This document shows positions 9,990 to 19,502 of a DNA stretch of 64,000 nucleotides, in pieces. Under the pieces are notes generated by a model, which was not told the origin of the DNA, did no database searches, and saw only the letters and a program-made list of their open reading frames with translations. Source of the stretch: Anthostomella pinea. Taxonomy: Eukaryota; Ascomycota; Sordariomycetes; Xylariales; Xylariaceae. Numbering within the stretch: the first letter of the stretch is position 1; each line of letters starts with the position of its first letter. The stretch is from positions 682,001-746,000 of the forward strand of contig CAUWAG010000004.1 in assembly GCA_963556695.1 (NCBI GenBank). Direction: 5' to 3'. The translations under genes and the position numbers were made by a program.

Positions 9990-11132
9990 TGTGGGGAGCT
10001 GAGAAGACTAAGAGACAGTTGAGTGGTCGAACACTGTCGGGAAGCACGGTACGCGACAAGAGAACGAATTCATGTATATGAACAGCACCACCACCTCCTA
10101 TAGTGCCATAATCCCCTGCAGTTCAACGTGTTATCATTCCCACCACAAGGTTGGCCTTCTGACAAACACTCCGGAGGTACAGCAACTACTCATAAGCATC
10201 CTTCCGTGTATTTAGAAGTAAATTTATGGGATAGGTTGAGCTACATATTTATGCACAATCAAAAGCAACCCCTTCATCAGTAATCCCAGTATCTCGCTAT
10301 AGGCGGCCAATGGCCGCTACCCTTATATACTCCATAACAAATACCTCTCGTAGCCATGGTACTCCACATTATGCTATGCTTCCAAGTGGATGTTCTGTAT
10401 CCCAACAAGAACATAGTGCAAAAAGTCTCGGTTTCATTATCTAACTACCGGAGAGGTTGGTGTCGTCACTTAATCTACGGTTGGAAGCCATGAATTCTGA
10501 TTCACAGTGCCCTGGTTTGTATTTGCTGGCAATATCTCACGGTGATAAGTAACTGATTGTGATATCTTACGCGTCGAACAACGCAAATACCGTCTCTGGG
10601 TTAATTTCCTGCTTACAACATGCAAGTCAAGCCGACAACTGAAAGGTTAGAGATGTAGAATGCAGTGAGTTAGGATATCAGGTGTGTGGTCGCTGGACTT
10701 CACATAATCGTTCGAAAGAATGAGATATTTATGGTGACTTTACTGGGTAGGTAGGTACCTAGGCAAGTTACAATTACCGCCCTGAAGAAATTCAATCCAA
10801 ATGTGCTTACCGGTTGCCCGGCAGCTGGTCAAGCTAGTAAAGCTGGGCGAGCTGCAAATTTACTTGCGCCTGATTTTTTACATCAGGTTTCAATTCTCCC
10901 ATTCACCGCACGACACGCAGGGAGCACTTGGAGGTTGGGTTTGATTCCTACCACGCGTCTGCTGTATCATACTTCGCTGCTCGCAAGTGCTTTCTTCTTG
11001 CAGTAGACCAACATTTGGTTATCTTCTATATACGTCCCTACAATCGGCTGATCCTTCGCTTGCCCTTCACCATATACCCCGTCAGACCAGTGTCACCTCG
11101 CTTTTGCTCCGATCATCGCAGTCTCTGGACAG
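9990..11132. other. Intergenic/promoter region upstream of the 11195 gene
   Basis: No coding region is supported. It contains a 15-nt palindrome GCGGCCAATGGCCGC (10303-10317) and pyrimidine-rich stretches close to the downstream gene. Confidence 0.5.
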
Positions 11133-11194
11133 GTGAGTCTCCGTCTTGGAGAACCATCTTCTATTTCCTTTGCTGACCGTTCACACCCGCACAG
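11133..11194 (+). other. Predicted 5'-UTR intron
   Basis: A GTGAGT donor at 11133, a TGCTGACC branch site near 11171 and a CACAG acceptor at 11190-11194 lie directly before the ATG of the next gene. This 62-nt unit looks like a leader intron. Confidence 0.5.
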
Positions 11195-13595
11195 ATGGAT
11201 ATCTATTCATACCTACGTCGGCCTGACCCGGCCTACGCTGCCTACTACGACTTCAACCCGGACGTCGACGATGATTTCGAATATCTCCAGTCGCGTGGAT
11301 ACGGCCAGCTCGATGGCCCGGTCATGCCTGGACGGCCAACTTCGCACGAACTTCGAGACTCAGTCAATGCGATATCCGATGAAATAACCAAGGCGTACAC
11401 CGAACTTAAAGTGGCATATGCCGCAAACGGCAAGGTGATCCTTGAGCAGTGGGTGCGTATGACCAAGGAAGAAAGGACGTCAGCATTACAGAAGGCCTTT
11501 GGAAACGGTATTGCTCAACAACATCGTCCGGATATCCGGCTGCTCTTGAAAGCTCTGCCTTCGATCGCAACCGGCCGGTTCAAGGTCAATCCGGGGACCT
11601 GGACAGAGTTGACCAAACATCGCGAGGTTTTCAAGACACCGCAGATCAATATAGAAGATCTGGCACTATTCCCCGAACACCTCGGTCTGTTGTGGCGATC
11701 TAGAGCAACTAACCATCCGGTGCTATTCTGGCGCTTCGATCTCGAAGCAAGCTATCTTGCTCGGCACACCAAGGTTCTTGTGGGACCTTTTCTGCCACGA
11801 TACGTGGTGACATTCTCAGATTTGACCCCGTACGCCAATCTCGTGGCCTTGACAAGCGAAGCAGTATCTGTGGGCATTGCGCCAGAGCCCAAGCTATTTT
11901 GAAGACCATGCTATACAAGAACTGGAGCACCATTGGTTACAGGTACCTGGAGCTAGTGGAAAGCACCCGGGTTTCGCGCAGCATGCCTTACACACTAAAG
12001 CGTTCATGGAGGCCTAGGAGGCCATTCTACGTAGACTGGTTGTCATGGCGCTTGAAGGCATCAAAATGTGGTCAGAGATCGCAACACTTCTCCACGAGTT
12101 GCAGATCCTGCGCGATCGGTATCCCAGCGAACTACCCCTTGACGATGACTTGCCCGAGGCGTTATCAAAGGGATTTCTCAACGCTATATACGTCTTGAAA
12201 GAGACGACAAAACCCCAAATAGATCGAATGGATCACAGAGAACGAATATTCTCGTCGCCAGAGCTTCGGAACGAATTCTTCAGAATATCGCCACCAAATA
12301 CTCCAGTTACTGCTCGTGGTAAATGCAGATTCGAGTTGCGGCAGAAAGCTGCCATCCGGAAGGATCGCGATGAAGTGCTCACTGTTCTATCATTGTTGTT
12401 CAACAAGGAAGCGGTAGCCCAACTGGGGCTAAAGACGATGTTAAGCTTCCTGCGCCGCCTCATTGATAAGGAAGATCAGCCTCCTACTCATGATAAGTCC
12501 GTCGCGGCCATGGCATCTGTAAATGACAGAAAGTTAAAGAAAGGGGCAAATGATAATGCAGGAGTCCCAGACAGCCTGCTATCACACAAAATCATGAAGA
12601 ATCTATCTTCGGTAGCAACGATGACCGAGATCCTGCACCACCTTGAGAACTTTCATCCATGGGCGGGTAAATTCGGTCTGGATCTCGCAGACGTGGACGT
12701 GCGTACGCCTATCGAGAATAACTTCCGAGCCGGCCTCGCATCACGCTTGCGGCAGTTACGGCCATTCAGGCGAGGAAAGGTTGCACTGAGAAAAGCGGCA
12801 TTGGAAGTCGGACGTCCTGTTAAGGGAAATCTAGGTTATCCGCAGGAGCGCATGCAGACCCCCAAGACGATCGAGAGGATGAGACGCTCCGAGGAACATC
12901 TCGACACATTCTGGGCATGCACCTACGATGACCTGAAGAACGCAGGAGCTATCACATCATATGTAGACAGTGTGTGGCGGAAGCAGACACTAGTCCGCAC
13001 ACCAGCCTTTACTGAACACGCTCAGAAAGAACCAACGCCCAAGCCGAAACCTGAGGCTACGGTATCGGGAGAATCAGAAGCTACGGTATCGGGAGAACCA
13101 CTTGTCCTGCCGTTTTCTGCCCTGAAGGTCGGCTCAGATACTCCCGTCTCGGGCAAGAACTTCGTAATCGACAAGGAGGATAAGCAGAAGACCCGTGGCC
13201 TACCTGATGACCGTGTCCAAGCCGACGCGCCCGCGGCCGCCCCAGCACAATTAGCCCTGCCCCAAATAGTGTTCCAAGTAAGCCAAAGGGCCATGAACAC
13301 CGTGGAATTCCTGTTCTTCGTGGATGGTGCAAAATATCTCCCTGCCCACATCGAATGGAGAGATGTTCTGAACCTCTTCGTAGAAATGGGATGCACTGCG
13401 GAAAAGCTCTGGGGATCTACGTGGAAGTTCCGCCCTGCGCCCGAAACGGCCCTCTACGGAAAGGGGCCAGTCAATCTGGACTCGCCTCATGGACGGTCGA
13501 GCTCACAGTTGTGGTTTCGGTATGCCCGACTCAACGGCCACTTCATTAGCACGCGTTACGACATCGATGGAGCTAATTTTGTGTTGAAGCCGTAA
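11195..13595 (+). CDS. Large unrecognised fungal protein, frame broken near 11,900
   Basis: A first frame runs from the ATG at 11195 to a TGA at 11900. The protein then continues in another frame from 11901 to 13595. Dropping one T from the TTTT run at 11897-11900 joins the two frames. A TAG at 12015 then interrupts the second frame, but it may fall in a 75-nt in-phase intron (donor GTACCT at 11943, acceptor TAG at 12017). Translation of that stretch also reads like protein, so a true nonsense codon is equally possible. The product would be about 775-800 aa: helical in its first half (TELKVAYAANGKVILEQW, ERTSALQKAF), then a charged linker rich in K, P, E and A with two ATVSGE repeats near residue 590, and a C-terminal globular segment. 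I do not recognise a named domain. The single-T lesion could be an assembly error, a real pseudogene mutation or an allelic knock-out. Confidence 0.65.
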
Positions 13596-15128
13596 GGCTT
13601 CGAGTGGAGAGCCGCAGCTGAGGGGAAGCAATAGTGTACAATACGAGGTGCCAGAGAGTGTACGGGTGTGTGAATATTGTATGAATGAAGGACTTCAATT
13701 GTCCTAAGTACTCGTACCGCTCATGTTCCACCAAACCCGTGGTGGCTATAGTTTTTCAAACCATTGGGAGGCTGGGGTATAAGATTTCAATGACAGGGAG
13801 GGTGAAACCGACTTCTCATGAAAGAATGATAAAGCCCAATATGGGCGATATGCGGTATTTCTTTGTGATGGCCAGCGCTGTGCGCTTATCAAACTTATGA
13901 CAAAACGGTGATTCCTAAATAGAGCAGTCGTTGTTGTAGACATATCGAGTGGGCAACACTTCAACGATATTCCACACTGCGCCGCTATGCCCTTCTGGAA
14001 ACTCTACCATTAAACGCGAGGACATGCTTCTCTCCGAGAGAGGTGTCGTGACAGTAAGGGATATGAAAAGCCACAAGTCCTACTTCAGATACAATTTACA
14101 GAGCGCTCCGCCACGTAGTAAAATCACCCCTTAAAAGTCTTTGTAGGTACCGCTTCTCAAGACATCAAAGCATGAACAGGGTATCTGGAATAAGCACCAT
14201 GGAATAAGCAGTTTGAAGGGTGAGCAGCGCCCTCCGTACTTATTCCATGCCCCTTATTCCAGATACATGTCCTAGATGCCTCGAAGAGCACCCTTCTACT
14301 GCAGGGGTTGACATCGGAGACTTCTGTGGGCTCAGCGTAGCCAGGATCTGCGAGAAGTTTGGGATAAAGCGAGAACAATGATGGCCGGTAAGCTCGAAAG
14401 GAAGCTGGTGTACGCAGTCGACAGTGAGGATAGTTAGGGTAAGCTCGCTCATGCGAGATATTACCTGCGTGTAGCTTGTGATGCGCGCAAATAAAGCGAG
14501 GTTACAATATACATTTTTGTTCTAGTACAACCCCAGTTGTTGCAAGGCTTGGGGACTAGATGGCTACGATTTAAGATGAATTCAGGTAGGAGTCAGCTGA
14601 AGTGCGTCCATAGTGGCCACCTCAAACGCCTTATACACGCTTAAGCTGGAAGAGGCGGCCCTTGAACCTACGTGAAATGGCGGGAATGGGTGTGTTGGAG
14701 AAGTACAAGGAATTAATCGGGCAGGAGTGCAGACACACAGATATAGTGCTCGAGTGGTCTGAATCGAAGCCCTGGCATTAGTTGGTGGAGTGATAGAGCT
14801 ATTCTGATTGATCCTAAAACAAGGCGTGTAAGTGAGGCGAACCTGCAGGCTCTTGCATGGACCTACCAGCGCCCGCTCGGGATGAACCACGAACCCAAGC
14901 ATCCTGGGACGCCTTGCATGAGTCGGGCTGACAGTCAGTGTCTCAAGCGCTGTACGCGAATTGAAACGTCGTGTAAGCCTAAACGCTGAAGACTTGGCTA
15001 TGTGACACGAGTCTCACTATGGTTCCCTCCCTACTATGTACATAAGAAGCCCACCGCCTCTGACGCCGATCTTTAGGGAGGTTGTACTATAAAGAACCAT
15101 CCTCTTCCGGCCAACCTGCACGGTCAAT
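13596..15128. other. Intergenic, with a 27-nt inverted repeat
   Basis: No coding region is convincing. The notable structure is the inverted repeat at 14182-14265. The stretch before 15129 is the promoter of the next small gene. Confidence 0.5.
14182..14265. repeat. 27-nt imperfect inverted repeat, 30-nt loop
   Basis: The left arm 14182-14208 (TATCTGGAATAAG...CATGGAATAAG) matches the reverse complement of 14239-14265 except for three central bases. GGAATAAG also occurs twice within each arm. A hairpin, a small MITE or a paired regulator site could give this. Confidence 0.85.
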
Positions 15129-15637
15129 ATGTCGTCTCCTACACCGAACAGGTACTGGATACCGCACCTGGACATCCACAAAAAGGTGTGGCTCACACTG
15201 GCATCAGACGTAATCGCCAAAGCTCACCACCGGATTCCTCCAGGTCGTCACTCAAGAGCTGAAGTACTAGCTCGGACCCGATGCGACCGTCGGGCCGTAT
15301 ACAAGAGAGATACAATGACGACCCCGTTGGATTTCGCAATCGCTCATGTCCCTGCAGGGCGAAGATGGGTTCCTCATCACCACGCCCGGCGCTTGCCTGA
15401 CGGATGTGAGCCACACGACCTACACTCCGTCCTCCCGATTGTCCACCGCATGCATGGGGATACTGACCCCCGGCCCAGGAGCAAATCGACGACATATGCC
15501 TGAAGTCGAAAGAGGTGTGGGAGAAGCAGGCCGCGGCTCGATCGCAGCAGAACCCGGACAAGCCGCTGAAGCGACCACTGCATCAGCCCGTGCTGATCTC
15601 GCAAGGGGACTGGAGAGGGATCGCAACGGCGGGGTAA
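15129..15637 (+). pseudogene. Small four-exon gene with a nonsense codon and a lost splice donor
   Basis: Exons fit at 15129-15185, 15244-15309, 15358-15405 and 15479-15637. Introns 1 and 3 have GT donors and AG acceptors. Pieces read MSSPTPNRYWIPHLDIHKK, VVTQELKY then stop then LGPDATVGPYTRE, GEDGFLITTPGACLTD and EQIDDICLKSKEVWEK, all keeping phase. I recall small conserved ascomycete hypothetical proteins of this style. Two lesions are visible. The TAG at 15268-15270 interrupts exon 2, and intron 2 begins AT (15310) where GT is expected. Both could arise by C-to-T or G-to-A transitions. An alternative acceptor at that TAG would bypass the stop by removing nine codons, but reading into intron 2 meets a TGA at once, so the gene stays broken unless AT-AG splicing operates. 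Function unknown. Confidence 0.55.
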
Positions 15638-16432
15638 GGTCCGAAGGGGACACGTTGCCCGGCGACGGTACGATGGCAAGGCGAGGAATGAAGTATCACG
15701 GAACTGAGGGCGGGCGGGACTTGCAGATGATGGCTTACCTGGCTGTGGCAGGTGATACCAGGCTTGATGCGGACGTGCGGTGGTACGGAGTCCAATAGAC
15801 AGCATGGCAGGAGTTCGGGTACCCAATGTGCCTTCAACAGTCTCGCATTGGTTGAGGATTGGGCTTCGAGATTGCTCAAGTCTGCAAATGTGAGACGGCG
15901 TGGGCCAGCGAGGGTCAGCCATCTGGCATTGGTGGTTTCCCAGTGGATATCAAGATCGGACTTGACAGTCCAATGGCAGTCCGCATAAGCGCTTTAAGCG
16001 ATGTCAGACGGGTATGCATCATGAGACGCCTTGTTGCCCATTAGCATGTGCAGTATCTGTTCATGCCCTCATCATAAAAATTCAGGGTCGTTCTGACCCG
16101 AACCAGCACTCTGACAGAAGCCCTGACTAAGGGTGAGCTGACAAATTGCAAACTTGTACCAGGATGCTTGTTCCTGACGCGTCAGACACTTACCTATTTG
16201 CTAGGAGGATATCTGAAATCTGTCAATGACTGGTGCTCATCAAGGTCCACCCAGGCACCTACTAGACCCCTTTATGGTTGTTCTTTAAGCCTTATGGACT
16301 TGTGTCCGCGTCTCATACCATCGAAACGAGAGAAGAAACCCAGGTTGAATCTTAGAAGTAGCGAAGCCATCAATGAAATATCTCTACACTGTACACGTCT
16401 TCCTTCCCAGCGTCTAGAACCGTCCTGCCGTC
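15638..16432. other. Intergenic, nothing recognised
   Basis: Contains short ORFs without family character and the 3' flank of the minus-strand dehydrogenase. Confidence 0.5.
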
Positions 16433-17374
16433 TCAGATAAGATTCTTGAGCTCCTGCTTCGCCAAGAACCGGCGCAGGTTATACGCGATCAGCGCCTCCG
16501 GATCCTGCGGCCGTCCGCCCGCCGCATGCGGACTAATGATACAGTTGGGCGCCTTGTACAGCTTCGACTCCGCCGGCAGCGGCTCCTTCACAAACACGTC
16601 CAGCGCGGCGCCCCCAATCTCGCCGCCCTCCAGCGCCGCGACCAGCGCATCCTCGTCGACCGAGGTGCCGCGCCCCACGTTGACGACCCATGCGTGCTTC
16701 GGCAGCAGCTTCAGCCGCTCGGCATTCAGCGCGTTCTTCGTGCTCTCGGATCCCGGCAGGATCATGACGAGCGCGTCTACTTGCGGCAGCAGCTCGCCCA
16801 GCGACTCCTCGGCGAAGACCTCAGTGCCGTCGCGCACGCCGGCCGACCTTGCCACGCCGCGCACCTTGGCGCCCCAGGCCGTCAGGTGCGGCGCAAGCGT
16901 CTTGGCGATGTTGCCGTAACCCCAGAGCAGGATGTTGGCGTCGCGCAGCGTGGTGAAGCGGTCGCGCGGCCGGTCGGGCTGCGGGCCGCCCAGGTGGCCC
17001 GGCCACTTGGACTGCCTCTGGTAGTCGCGCATCTCGTCGAAGCGGCGCGCGGCCGCGAGCAGGAGGCCCAGGGCGTGCTCAGCAACGGTGCGGTCGTGCA
17101 GCCCGGAGCCGGTGGTCACCCGTATTGACTGGTCGAAGCCGGCATTCAGCACGTCGTTGGGGCCCGCGGCGAGGGACTGGATCCATTGCAGGTTCTTCAT
17201 GCGCGCGGCGGCGTCCTTGAGGTTGTCGGCGCTGTTGGTCCAGGCCACCAGGACCTCGGCGTCGATGAGGTCGTCCGGGATCGTGGCTTTGACGTCATAG
17301 GGGTGGAGCGTGACGCCGAAGCCCTCGAGGCTCGGAACGTCGAGCTTGAGTGATGTTGGGTAAAGGAGCTTCAT
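16433..17374 (-). CDS. D-isomer-specific 2-hydroxyacid dehydrogenase
   Basis: Single exon, 313 aa from the ATG at 17374; the frame is open further upstream but without an ATG. A Rossmann NAD(P)-binding motif WGYGNIAKTLAP lies at about residues 151-162. The catalytic triad of the family is in place: Arg235 in VNVGRGTSVD, Glu264 in FVKEPLP and His283 in ISPHAAG. Such enzymes reversibly reduce 2-keto acids (glyoxylate, hydroxypyruvate, pyruvate types) with NAD(P)H, usually in the cytosol. The substrate cannot be fixed from sequence. The length and the GYGNIA variant resemble fungal GhrA-like members. The coding region is GC-rich compared with its flanks. No introns were needed. Confidence 0.9.
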   Translation of the reverse strand: MKLLYPTSLKLDVPSLEGFGVTLHPYDVKATIPDDLIDAEVLVAWTNSADNLKDAAARMKNLQWIQSLAAGPNDVLNAGFDQSIRVTTGSGLHDRTVAEHALGLLLAAARRFDEMRDYQRQSKWPGHLGGPQPDRPRDRFTTLRDANILLWGYGNIAKTLAPHLTAWGAKVRGVARSAGVRDGTEVFAEESLGELLPQVDALVMILPGSESTKNALNAERLKLLPKHAWVVNVGRGTSVDEDALVAALEGGEIGGAALDVFVKEPLPAESKLYKAPNCIISPHAAGGRPQDPEALIAYNLRRFLAKQELKNLI

Positions 17375-18698
17375 GATGACCGATATGCTATGCGCAGAAG
17401 CGACTTGTGAGCAGGCTGCGGAGGATGTCAATTGTGGCTTCGTCTTGTCGAAGGAGTGAAAGTCCTGACGGGGATATGCGAGTTTAAGGTACTGTTTGCG
17501 GGGTGGAAGGTAGGAAGGTGGGATGTCACGATAGTGTGGGGGTCAGGAGGGCGGAGAATGGAAAGTGGAGAGCCTATATCGGCATCGCCAGCAAGCGCGA
17601 CTCACCCTCTCATACGGCTTCCTGCTTCACTCCTTTTTCTCGATACATGGCATAATTACATGAGTCTCTTCCAAGTTATATTCCACGTCAGTTCCTGCAC
17701 CCGCAGGTATGTGGGAAAAACTTCGTTACCTCAACTAAAGTGCAGCCCGTGGCTTCGTAGGTCTGAACAGTGCGCCCAGCTTCGATAAAGTGGAAAGCCT
17801 CCATGTCAGTATCCTTCAGAAAGAAGCAAACGGACGAATGAAGACAAACGGGGGCTGGAGCAAAAGCAAGCGCTGGCAAGAATCAACGTGTTCCCATATA
17901 TATGTCGTGGTGTGTCTACCACACTTCCTCTTTCAGGGTAGGTGGTTAGTTGGCTGAAGGCTTTCTCCTACGGTTTATCAATTTGTCAAAATACGTTCTC
18001 AGTGGCGGATTTAGCCTTGTTGTGTGATGTTGTGAGCAGTATAGGTGTCATCCTGATAGGATCACATGATAGCTGTCAGAGGTCCCTTTCCTACCTTAGG
18101 TATTTAAGTAGGATGGTACCCCATCATCTATCCTTCTTCTCCTCCAATACAGACAATTCCAGAATTTCACACATACGTCTACAATTCGTGAAATATAATG
18201 CGCAATGGTCATCCGATACACACAAATCATGGTCCAACTCAATAGATGCCCAGGTAAAGCCAGGTAGCGAAACAATGTCTTGATTCTTCAATGGATAACA
18301 ATGAAGGGGTGTCTAAAAGTCCCAGCCATTGTCTTTGGGACGTTACCATTGTATTCATTACCTTTCTTCATATCCAATCATGTTTCAAGCAACGTCGAGC
18401 TCAATGTCGATGCGCTTCTTTCTGCCACATAGAAACAAGCCTATTGTCAGATCAATGCATATAATCTTTTGGATTTCTAACTCAATTCGCATTCATGTCT
18501 GATCAATTTCATCAATAGTGTTATATATAATCACCTAACAGGCTCCGTCCATACCAGATAAAATTTTCATCACCACAACGACCACTACCAACACAACCAC
18601 TACTTCACACCACAAATTACAAACCACAACTAAGAACCACAACTAAACACCACAGCTACACACCACGACTGCTACACACCACCACTACCACAGGAAAT
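17375..18698. promoter_or_regulatory. Divergent promoter region between dehydrogenase and Cys-rich peptide gene
   Basis: No ORF is supported. The right end carries a TATA box (18521-18530) and a CA-rich leader of about 160 nt before the ATG at 18699. Confidence 0.55.
18521..18530 (+). promoter_or_regulatory. TATA box of the Cys-rich peptide gene
   Basis: TTATATATAA lies 169 nt upstream of the ATG and is followed by a leader made almost only of C, A and T with many CCAC repeats, typical of strongly expressed fungal genes. Confidence 0.6.
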
Positions 18699-18824
18699 AT
18701 GTGTCCCTGCAAGAGATGCGCTCCCAAAAAGCAGAGCCAATGCGGCGGCGAGTCGGCTCAGGGCAGCGAGTACTGCGGCTCTTGCGTCGCCAAAGACTGC
18801 CCTAACTCGGCCCTGAACCAGTAA
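18699..18824 (+). CDS. 41-aa cysteine-rich, metallothionein-like peptide
   Basis: A 42-codon ORF starts with MCPCKRCAPKKQSQCGG and ends with SALNQ and a TAA. Seven cysteines sit at positions 2, 4, 7, 15, 26, 29 and 34, giving CxC, CxxC and C-x7-C spacing, with many Lys, Ser and Gly residues and a single Tyr. Seven cysteines in such a short chain without a signal peptide fits a cytosolic metal-binding peptide (copper or zinc buffering); the exact spacing is not that of the well-known Neurospora copper metallothionein. A strong TATA box and a long CA-rich leader support real, high expression. A zinc-ribbon-like structural peptide is an alternative. No intron is needed. Confidence 0.7.
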   Translation: MCPCKRCAPKKQSQCGGESAQGSEYCGSCVAKDCPNSALNQ

Positions 18825-19502
18825 AGACTTGGCTCTCAACTGAGACTGTCAACAAGAGGGCTGGATGGCGCTGGCTCTAGATCTGGCTGTCCACCGAAAA
18901 TAATTAGGATTGTTGCTGAGTCCCTTGATGGTGGAAGGTGATTTACTGGGCTAATTCATACATTACCAAACCAAAATCTGCTGTTTTTCTTGACAATTGA
19001 CTGTCGTGACAAATGCCCACCTCTTTTCTTACATGGGATATGTAGTAGGTGCCGTGAATACCTATGCAGTATATGCTATATGTGGAAACTTTCGGGCAGC
19101 TGGGTTTTCTCGCCCCAGGAGCTGTGACATCTGATGCGTATATCAACCGGGTAGCGGCATCGCCGGCGTCCTGAGAAGCGACAATAGATGTATGGGTCGT
19201 GGTCGCTATAGCAGCTCCCCAAGCGGCGACTACTGCGAATAACGCAAGGGTCACTTATACGTATAATATTTTACGGGGCGATGGGCGCGGTGTCAGAGGT
19301 CCAGTGCGGCTCTAGAAAAGGTGAAAATCAGGGAGCAGTCGAAGTGAACCTAGACAGGAGACATGACTTCATTGGTACTTGGTTTCACTTCAACGCGAAA
19401 GTTTATCGCAAAGAATTATGTTTCTCTCCATTAACATTAAGATCTACTTAAATCTACACTGAGTGTGCCGAGACTTGTAAGGGCTGAGTGTATCATGGCT
19501 CT
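18825..19502. other. Intergenic, 3' flanks of two convergent genes
   Basis: Contains a 103-codon minus-strand frame (18943-19254) that looks signal-peptide-like but has no ATG. No gene is supported. Confidence 0.5.

Noticed and set aside
18943..19254. 103-codon minus-strand frame with a signal-peptide-like start (LALFAVVAAWGAAIA)
   Set aside because: It begins with GTG preceded at once by TAA, there is no ATG or splice acceptor supporting a start, and no relatives are recognised.
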